Source: Natrinema saccharevitans
Lineage (GTDB): Archaea > Halobacteriota > Halobacteria > Halobacteriales > Natrialbaceae
Direction of reading: 5' to 3'
Assembly (NCBI RefSeq): GCF_001953745.1
Contig: NZ_LWLN01000001.1
Location: forward strand, 1,178,001-1,242,000
Length of the DNA stretch: 64,000 nucleotides
The notes under the pieces were generated by a model. The model saw nothing but the letters and a program-made list of their open reading frames with translations, made no database searches and had not been told where the DNA came from. Every line of letters begins with the position of its first letter. Position 1 is the stretch's first letter. Shown here one piece after another: positions 59,116-64,000 of this stretch. A program made the translations under genes and the position numbers.

Positions 59116-59739
59116 TTATCTCGTCGTTCGTCCCAGCGCTTTCGCGAGTGTGAGCAGAAAGCCCGCACCGGCCTTGACGTCCGGGTCGCGAAGCGCTTTC
59201 GCGACGCCGACCGGACCGACGGGCTCTGCCGGCTCGGACCCGGCCTCGCCGACGGCCTCGAGCAGGTCCCCGAGCGTCCGAGCCACGTCGTCGTCGGCCG
59301 CCGTGTCGGCCACTTCACCGAGGCGTGTCCCGGTCGCCGCGAGGTCCGTGACCATGTCGTCGTCCATCGCCGACGACGCGAGCGCGAGCAGGTCCGTCAT
59401 CGCCAGCAGATCGTCGAGCGTCCCCGAGCGCTGGAGTCGGGCGAGCGTCTCGATCGCGTCGGCCAGCTCGTCGGCGTTCTCGCCGGTCGCCTCGCCGAGG
59501 GCTGGGACCTCGTCGGTCGCCAGCCCGTCGGCCGCGGCACCGAGGTTCGTCGCGGTGCCGGACAGTTCCTGGACCATGCGATCGTCCATCGCGGCCGTCG
59601 CGAGGTCCGCCGTATCGAGCAGTTCGTTGACGACTCCGAGGCGCTCGATGAACCGTGCGACCTCGTCCGGGTTTTCGGCGACGAGTTCCTCGAGCGTCGG
59701 GTCCCCGGCGTCGGCGGTCTCGGTCGTGGGTTCGGACAT
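59116..59739 (-). CDS. DUF1641-family protein
   Basis: 207 residues, almost entirely helical. The C-terminal hallmark is GVAKALRDPDVKAGAGFLLTLAKALGR. It contains an internal repeat: DLATAAMDDRMVQELSGTAT (about 50-70) and LALASSAMDDDMVTDLAATG (about 110-130). DUF1641 proteins are encoded next to sulfide:quinone oxidoreductases and some formate dehydrogenases, and may be their accessory protein. Its ATG is immediately next to the stop of the SQR-like gene, in the TusA-SQR-DUF1641 operon. Confidence 0.9.
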   Translation of the reverse strand: MSEPTTETADAGDPTLEELVAENPDEVARFIERLGVVNELLDTADLATAAMDDRMVQELSGTATNLGAAADGLATDEVPALGEATGENADELADAIETLARLQRSGTLDDLLAMTDLLALASSAMDDDMVTDLAATGTRLGEVADTAADDDVARTLGDLLEAVGEAGSEPAEPVGPVGVAKALRDPDVKAGAGFLLTLAKALGRTTR

Positions 59740-60882
59740 CTACAGTAACCCCCGTGCGGTGAGCCAGTAGGACTCGTTGTAGCCGAGCTTCGCCCAGTGG
59801 ATCGGTTTCGACGGCTCGCGGACGTACGGTTCCTCGCCGTAGGTGAACTCGATGAACGTCGCCTCGTCCATGCCGGCCTCGAGGAAGCAGACCGTCTTCC
59901 CGTCGTAAGTCGCCGTCGGCGTCTCCCCGCGGGCGCGGCTGGCGATCCGATCGGCGACGGCGCCCGCCTCGTAGTGAGCGACGCTGCCGGCCTTGCTCGT
60001 GGGAACGTCCGCGACGTCGCCGATCGCGTAGACGTCCTCGGCCTCGGTCGCCTCGAGCGTGTGCCTGTCGACGTCGACCCAGCCGTCCTCGCCCAGCCCC
60101 GCGTCGATCACGAGGTCGCTGCCCCGGTGGGGCGGGATCGCCACGAGCAGGTCGTACTCGAGTTCGTCGCCTTCGACCGTCTGGATCAGTTCCGCGTCGG
60201 GGTCGACCTCGTCGACGTTGAAGAACGTCTCGACGGCGATGTCACGTTCCTCGAACAGGTCGGTCGCCCAGTCGGCGACCGACTCGAGGCCGTGGGCGCG
60301 GTTGATCGGGTACGTGTAGGTGATCTCGACGTCCTCGCGCCGGCCCCGCTCGCGGAGCCAGTCGTCGACCATCAGCGGGAACTCGACGGGCGCCGCCGGA
60401 CACATGTGCGGGACGCCGACCACGCTCAGGACGAGGTGTCCCTCGGTGAAGTCGGCGAGTTCGTCCCGGAGCCGCTCGGCGCCGTCGGGGCCGTAGAAGT
60501 GATGGCCGCCCTCGGCGAGCCCGGGCACGGCCTCGGGCTCGAGGTTCGCACCGGTCGCCAGCACGAGCTGATCGTAGTGCAGTCGCGTCGTCCTGTCGGC
60601 CAGCGACAGGCGATTCCGGTCGGTATCGACGTCGACGACTTCGTCGATCGTCAGGGTGACGCGGCGGTCGACAAGTTCCTCGATCGGCCGTTTCGCGTCG
60701 TCGACCGTCTTCTTCCCGAAGGGCACGTACAGGAACGTCGGCTTGTAGACGTGGTTCGGATCGGCCGTGATCAGTCGGACCTCGACCTTGCCGGCCTCGA
60801 TCTCGGACCGTAGCTCGTCCGCGAGTCGATTCGCGAGGACCGTTCCCCCCGTTCCGCCGCCGACGATAGCGACTCGGTGCAT
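59740..60882 (-). CDS. Sulfide:quinone oxidoreductase-like flavoprotein
   Basis: 380 residues. FAD motif VAIVGGGTGGTVLANRLADEL, then YDQLVLATGANLEPE, VYAIGDVADVPTSKAGS. Only two cysteines are present: Cys161 in GVPHMCPAAPVEF and Cys332 in TVCFLEAG. They occupy the places of the catalytic pair of SQR, and the third SQR cysteine is missing. The C-terminus (KPIHWAKLGYNESYWLTARGLL) is amphipathic and fits monotopic membrane binding. The reaction is oxidation of sulfide to polysulfide or persulfide with quinone reduction. It lies between TusA and DUF1641 genes. Confidence 0.9.
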   Translation of the reverse strand: MHRVAIVGGGTGGTVLANRLADELRSEIEAGKVEVRLITADPNHVYKPTFLYVPFGKKTVDDAKRPIEELVDRRVTLTIDEVVDVDTDRNRLSLADRTTRLHYDQLVLATGANLEPEAVPGLAEGGHHFYGPDGAERLRDELADFTEGHLVLSVVGVPHMCPAAPVEFPLMVDDWLRERGRREDVEITYTYPINRAHGLESVADWATDLFEERDIAVETFFNVDEVDPDAELIQTVEGDELEYDLLVAIPPHRGSDLVIDAGLGEDGWVDVDRHTLEATEAEDVYAIGDVADVPTSKAGSVAHYEAGAVADRIASRARGETPTATYDGKTVCFLEAGMDEATFIEFTYGEEPYVREPSKPIHWAKLGYNESYWLTARGLL

Positions 60883-60883
60883 T

Positions 60884-61123
60884 TCAGTTGACCTCCAGGT
60901 AGATGCTCCAGTACTCGTCGCGCTCCTCGATCTCGAGTAACTCGTGGCCGGCCTCCTCGAGCCACTCCGGAACGTCCGTCGTGGAGTTCCGTGCAGTCGT
61001 CTGGAGTTCGACCACGGTGCCGGCGTCGAGTGTCTTCACCTTCCCGATGAGGGCCATCAGCGGGCCGGGACACGATGCGTCCTTCGAGTCGATCGTCACG
61101 TCCGGATCGTCTGTGTCAGTCAT
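60884..61123 (-). CDS. tusA: TusA-family sulfur carrier protein
   Basis: 79 residues, with the sulfur-carrying motif DASCPGPLMALIGKVKTL (Cys-Pro-x-Pro) and the C-terminal helix DVPEWLEEAGHELLEIE. TusA receives sulfane sulfur as a persulfide on the conserved Cys and passes it on. One base separates it from the SQR-like gene, so the SQR product may be handed to TusA. The ATG is at 61121-61123; the SHOCT gene stop is 4 bp upstream. Confidence 0.93.
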   Translation of the reverse strand: MTDTDDPDVTIDSKDASCPGPLMALIGKVKTLDAGTVVELQTTARNSTTDVPEWLEEAGHELLEIEERDEYWSIYLEVN

Positions 61124-61127
61124 TGGT

Positions 61128-61478
61128 CTACGATTGCAGGTTGCGTCGTCGTCGTTCGAACTCGTCCGTCGAGAGTCCCCCGCGGGCGTAGCGCTCGCGG
61201 AGTTTCTCGAGCGCTCGGTCGGGTCCCTCGGCGCGATCGACGCGGTCTCCCGAGCGTCGACTGCCGGTCCAGACGACCGGCAGTGCGAGCAGCCCGAGTA
61301 GCAGGACCGGCCAGCGGAACAGCCAGCCACCGACCGCTCCCCAGCCGCCCATCGATCCACCGGCACTACCGCCGTGGGGCTGTGCGGACGCCGTCGCGGT
61401 CACGGCGACGAGGAGGACGGTGCCGAGGACCGTCGCTCGGCTCGCGTATCGTCCGATCGTCTCGTCTGGGTCGGTCAT
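61128..61478 (-). CDS. SHOCT-domain membrane or secreted protein
   Basis: 116 residues. A hydrophobic segment with signal-peptide character (TVLGTVLLVAVTATASAQPHGG) is followed by a Gly-rich stretch (GGSAGGSMGGWGAVGGW), a second helix (FRWPVLLLGLLALPVVW), and a SHOCT motif (ALEKLRERYARGGLSTDEFERRRRNL). It precedes tusA by 4 bp and is the first gene of this operon, so it may organise the membrane-bound sulfide oxidation proteins. The ATG at 61476-61478 is preceded by a TATA-like element overlapping ATTGTATGAT (61504-61513). Confidence 0.85.
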   Translation of the reverse strand: MTDPDETIGRYASRATVLGTVLLVAVTATASAQPHGGSAGGSMGGWGAVGGWLFRWPVLLLGLLALPVVWTGSRRSGDRVDRAEGPDRALEKLRERYARGGLSTDEFERRRRNLQS

Positions 61479-61780
61479 CGTTCGATCACACTCGGAGAAA
61501 GGTATTGTATGATATTGGCACTATTGAAAAGGCCACCTGTTCAGGAATTGGCAGTAGGTATATATGCCACGACTATCCTCGTCCGGTTTATCGATCCCCA
61601 GGCCGCTCCGTCCGGACCCTGTAGAGCGATAGAGGCGGCTACTATCACCAAAAAAGTCGATCTGCCGAAGAACTATCGGTCCCGTTCGAACTCATCGGCA
61701 CGACCGTCGCGAACACCGAACGATCAGCCACGTCGTCCGCATCGAGACAGTCCGGCCGTTCCACCGGGATAATATTGCTC

Positions 61781-61792
61781 TTTGTGCACAAA
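61781..61792 (+). promoter_or_regulatory. Palindrome TTTGTGCACAAA upstream of a thioredoxin gene
   Basis: A perfect 12-bp palindrome lies just upstream of the TATA-like TTATTATA (61794-61801) and about 35 bp before the ATG at 61827. It is a relative of the TTGTACA/TGTACAA site at the trxA promoter. The remainder of the 348-bp gap 61479-61826 contains a possible half repeat (GGCGGCTACTAT, about 61635) and no gene. Confidence 0.5.
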
Positions 61793-61826
61793 ATTATTAT
61801 AATCGTGGAGGCCATACCGTCAGTCG

Positions 61827-62261
61827 ATGAGCGAGTCCATCGACGACGAACGACAACGGATCCGCGAGCGGAAGAAACGAGAGCTACGGGAACGCCTCGA
61901 GAACGGCGAGAGCCTCGACGCGCCCGCCAAGGCGGGCGACGCGCCCGACGAGCCGATCGCGATCACGGGCCAGGGTCACCTCGACGAGGTCGTCGAGGAG
62001 TACGACGTCGTCCTCGTGGACTGTTATGCCGACTGGTGTGGTCCCTGTCAGATGCTGGAGCCGACGATCGAAGCGCTGGCCGCCGAGACCGACGCCGCGG
62101 TCGCGAAGGTCGACGTCGACGCACACCAGCGGATCGCCCAGCAACTGGGCGCCCGCGGCGTGCCGACGCTCGTCCTCTATGCCGACGGCCAGCCGGTCGA
62201 ACGCATGGTCGGCGCTCAGGACCGCGGAACGCTCGAGGGGCTAATCGAGCAACACGCGTAG
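61827..62261 (+). CDS. Thioredoxin with charged N-terminal extension
   Basis: 144 residues. About 45 highly charged residues (SIDDERQRIRERKKRELRER) precede the thioredoxin domain with DWCGPCQMLEP and RGVPTLVLYADGQPVERM. The N-terminal helix is likely to be a coiled coil or binding site. The domain is closely related to TrxA encoded at 23153. Its promoter has a palindrome like that of trxA. Third thioredoxin in this window; inferred partner of the TusA/SQR genes on the other strand. Confidence 0.93.
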   Translation: MSESIDDERQRIRERKKRELRERLENGESLDAPAKAGDAPDEPIAITGQGHLDEVVEEYDVVLVDCYADWCGPCQMLEPTIEALAAETDAAVAKVDVDAHQRIAQQLGARGVPTLVLYADGQPVERMVGAQDRGTLEGLIEQHA

Positions 62262-62401
62262 CGCCGCCTCTGCAGCGTCCACGGCAGTCGATAGTGACTG
62301 TTCGAAACACATCCCATCCTCCGTACACAACTCCGCGGGGTCGCCCACCGAATCCCGGCAGGCCCTTTCAGTCACTGGTGATCGAAATCCACGAGTCACG
62401 A

Positions 62402-62487
62402 CTATAGTAGCTCTTGAAACGATTTACACACCGATCACAACGCTGTCCTGCGATCGGGTGTGCATTGACTTTCAAGAGCTACTATAG
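62402..62487. repeat. ~86-bp palindromic element, copy C (perfect 18-bp ends)
   Basis: Left CTATAGTAGCTCTTGAAA (62402-62419), right the exact complement (62470-62487), with CGATCxCAxCGCTGTC-like centre as in copies A and B. Compensatory changes relative to copy B (GCTCTT instead of GCCGCTG-type) keep the arms paired. It lies between the thioredoxin and cupin genes, which end towards each other (346-bp gap 62262-62607). Confidence 0.9.
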
Positions 62488-62607
62488 CCATCGGTGTAGA
62501 CGGTCACAAAGCGAGGGAGGAGTCGACACTGATTCGGCCGGTTACGTGGGTTCGACTCCCTCTGAGTAATCCCCGCGGACGTAGCCGTGGGCGGCCGTCG
62601 GACGCAA

Positions 62608-63078
62608 CTACACCTCGAGTTCGGTACCACAGTCCGGGCACTCCATCGCCGGTTCCCCGTCGACCATCGTGAACTCCATGTATTCGCTTTCACCACAGTC
62701 CCGACACGGCACTGCGACTCGGATGTCGGTCGACTCCTGTGGCGTGCCGAGGGCGAGCGCGCGGAGGGGTTCGTCCGAGTCGTTTCGTCCCTGCTGGTAT
62801 TCCCCCGCATCGAACCGGATCATCTCTCCTTCGCCGACGGTGACGGTTTCGCTATCCGCCGCCAGCTCCGGTTTCGTCTCGAACGTGGCCTCCCCCTCGA
62901 GTACGACAAACGTCTCTTCTTGGTCGAGATGTGTATGAAGGCTGCCCGCGAACTCCTCGCCCGACTCGAGTGCGTAGTAGTTCATCGAGAAATTCGTGGC
63001 GTCGAGCGGATCCGATACGCTTCGTCGCTTCTGCTCTTCCGATTCCGGCGTCATGTCGTCGAGGTCTATTTTCTGCAT
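62608..63078 (-). CDS. Cupin protein with C-terminal zinc ribbon
   Basis: 156 residues. The cupin barrel contains SLHTHLDQEETFVVLEGEATFE (HxH...E metal ligands) and GEMIRFDAGEYQQGRN. After about residue 117 a zinc ribbon is formed by CRDCGESEYMEF and ECPDCGTELEV. The metal-binding cupin plus ribbon layout is haloarchaeal. Substrate unknown; perhaps a sensor or small-molecule binder. The ATG at 63076-63078 follows a TATACTTTTC TATA region (63100-63110) by about 28 bp, supporting a leaderless start. Convergent with the thioredoxin gene. Confidence 0.88.
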   Translation of the reverse strand: MQKIDLDDMTPESEEQKRRSVSDPLDATNFSMNYYALESGEEFAGSLHTHLDQEETFVVLEGEATFETKPELAADSETVTVGEGEMIRFDAGEYQQGRNDSDEPLRALALGTPQESTDIRVAVPCRDCGESEYMEFTMVDGEPAMECPDCGTELEV

Positions 63079-63239
63079 ACAACCATGGATAGCAATCTCG
63101 AGGCTGAAAAGTATACTGCGGCTCGGACGGGGTCTCCCGTTGTCCGGCCACTCGAGAACGCGCGGCGACCGCGACGCCGACCGGGGGTCGATCGAAACGG
63201 GTGGCAACTCGAGGGTGCCGGCCGCGTCCGTCCGCGGTC

Positions 63240-64000
63240 TCAGAGTTCCAGCAGGAACATCGAGCCGTAGCCGAGTCCGAACGCGAGTCCGAACGACCCG
63301 ACCCACGCGGCGACGGTGAGTCCTAGCTTTCGGGGGCTGACACCGTCCCCACCGGTGACCGCGAGTCCGCTACCGACGATGGCGCTCACGATGATCTCGT
63401 TGAACGAGACCGGGACGCCCAACAGGACCGCGGTCTGTGCGATGAGAAACGAGGGGACGAGCGTCGAGATCGATCGGCGCGGCCCCAGCGACGCGTACTC
63501 CTGCGAAATCGACTTGATCATTCGGGGTGCGCTCGTCCAGGAGCCGACGAGGATGCCGAGTCCACCGCCGAGCAGCACCGCCAGCGGCGACACCGACGGC
63601 AGTTCCTCGAGTAGCGGGAACAACGGGCCGACCGCCAGTCCGACCTGACTCGCGCCCGCCGAGAACGCTACGAGCGAACCGAGCGCGAGCAGGAACCGAC
63701 GCAGACCGCCGACCTGATCGCGACCGATGTCCCAGCGAACGGCGGCCGCAGCGATCGCTCCGAAGCCGAGCGAGATCGCGGTGGTAGTGGCGAGGCCGTC
63801 AGCGGGAACCAGCGTGGCCCCGGCGGTGGCGAGCGTCCCTCCGACCGACGAGAGAAACGAGAACTCGAGGTTCGCGACGACCGTGCCGACGATCCCGGCG
63901 AGGAGCGGGACGCTGGCGTCCTCCGGGACGTCGGGTCGCGGGAGGATACTGGCGAGGCCGTAGGCGATGCCGCCGCCGACGAACGGCGTGAGGACCCACA
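63240..64000 (-). CDS. Inorganic phosphate transporter, PiT family (5' truncated by window)
   Basis: Only the C-terminal 252 residues are in the window. The frame runs in from the right edge. Visible pieces: WVLTPFVGGGIAYGLASIL, GGTLATAGATLVPADGLATT, RWDIGRDQVGGLRRFLLALG, AFSAGASQVGLAVGPLFP, GSWTSAPRMIKSISQEYASL, GVPVSFNEIIVSAIVGSGLA, with several membrane helices. The PiT family imports phosphate with H+ or Na+; haloarchaeal members resemble PitA. The RMIKSIS...LGPRRSI region corresponds to the second conserved family repeat. The start lies outside the window. Confidence 0.85.
   Translation of the reverse strand, partial: WVLTPFVGGGIAYGLASILPRPDVPEDASVPLLAGIVGTVVANLEFSFLSSVGGTLATAGATLVPADGLATTTAISLGFGAIAAAAVRWDIGRDQVGGLRRFLLALGSLVAFSAGASQVGLAVGPLFPLLEELPSVSPLAVLLGGGLGILVGSWTSAPRMIKSISQEYASLGPRRSISTLVPSFLIAQTAVLLGVPVSFNEIIVSAIVGSGLAVTGGDGVSPRKLGLTVAAWVGSFGLAFGLGYGSMFLLEL

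Noticed and set aside
62540-62580. Sequence GGGTTCGACTCCC resembling the T-arm of a tRNA
   Set aside because: No matching acceptor stem, D-arm or anticodon arm is found upstream, and the 5-bp stem has a mismatch. At best it is a tRNA 3' fragment; chance similarity is as likely.
1-64000. CRISPR arrays, prophage or integrase genes, and restriction-modification systems
   Set aside because: No regularly spaced direct repeats, cas genes, integrases, capsid genes or methylase/endonuclease pairs were seen anywhere in the window.

Overview
The window is chromosomal DNA of an extremely halophilic archaeon (class Halobacteria, probably Natrialbales-like). The support is a GC-rich sequence with strong G/C at third codon positions, very acidic proteins, TATA boxes about 25-30 bp upstream of start codons (leaderless transcripts), and haloarchaeal families (HTH_10 bacterio-opsin-activator regulators, HalOD1, DUF7344, DUF7521 and DUF7512-like small proteins, archaeal RqcH and Elp3). 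I see no rRNA, intact tRNA, CRISPR array or complete transposon.

Layout. 1-9.2 kb: housekeeping and unknown genes (gamma-carbonic-anhydrase fragment, DUF3006 plus a ComEC-like secreted MBL lipoprotein, OsmC, UPF0173, an OB-fold/DHH RecJ-like protein, small regulators). 9.2-15.4 kb: a complete seven-gene Mrp (Mnh) Na+/H+ antiporter operon, A to G. 15.6-23.5 kb: Elp3, a ZIP transporter, RqcH, and a thioredoxin reductase/thioredoxin pair. 23.7-29 kb: Usp stress proteins, a rhodanese-MBL persulfide dioxygenase-like fusion, a CBS protein. 29.1-33.4 kb: nosL facing nosDFY with no nosZ in the window. 33.5-38.5 kb: aminotransferase, M20 peptidase, CoA-disulfide-reductase-like flavoprotein, small membrane proteins.

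38.6-51 kb is a respiratory island. A membrane PAS/GAF/HTH_10 regulator is divergent from a four-gene molybdoenzyme operon in the order FeS-NrfD-Mo subunit-TorD chaperone, which is the ttrBCA gene order. DUF302 and methyltransferase genes follow, then cytochrome bd (cydAB) with an overlapping two-TM small protein.

51.2-54 kb holds a candidate uncharacterised thiol-redox module: a Tat-exported DsbA-like protein, two CxxC membrane proteins, an HTH regulator and a DUF7521-like protein, tied together by a 23-bp operator-like sequence present twice (20/23 identical). 54-62.3 kb is a sulfide/persulfide cluster: two TauE/SafE exporters, two thioredoxins, a cysteine-bearing HTH regulator, a tandem Usp protein, DUF1641, a sulfide:quinone-oxidoreductase-like flavoprotein, TusA and SHOCT proteins. 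Several of its promoters, and the distant trxA promoter, carry a related ATTGTRC/TTGTGCA box just upstream of TATA.

Scattered through 25-62.5 kb are at least five copies of an ~86-bp near-perfect palindromic hairpin with CTATAGTAG ends (MITE-like). A solitary IS200/IS605-type right end with a terminator-like hairpin lies near 56 kb. The right edge has a zinc-ribbon cupin and a truncated phosphate permease.
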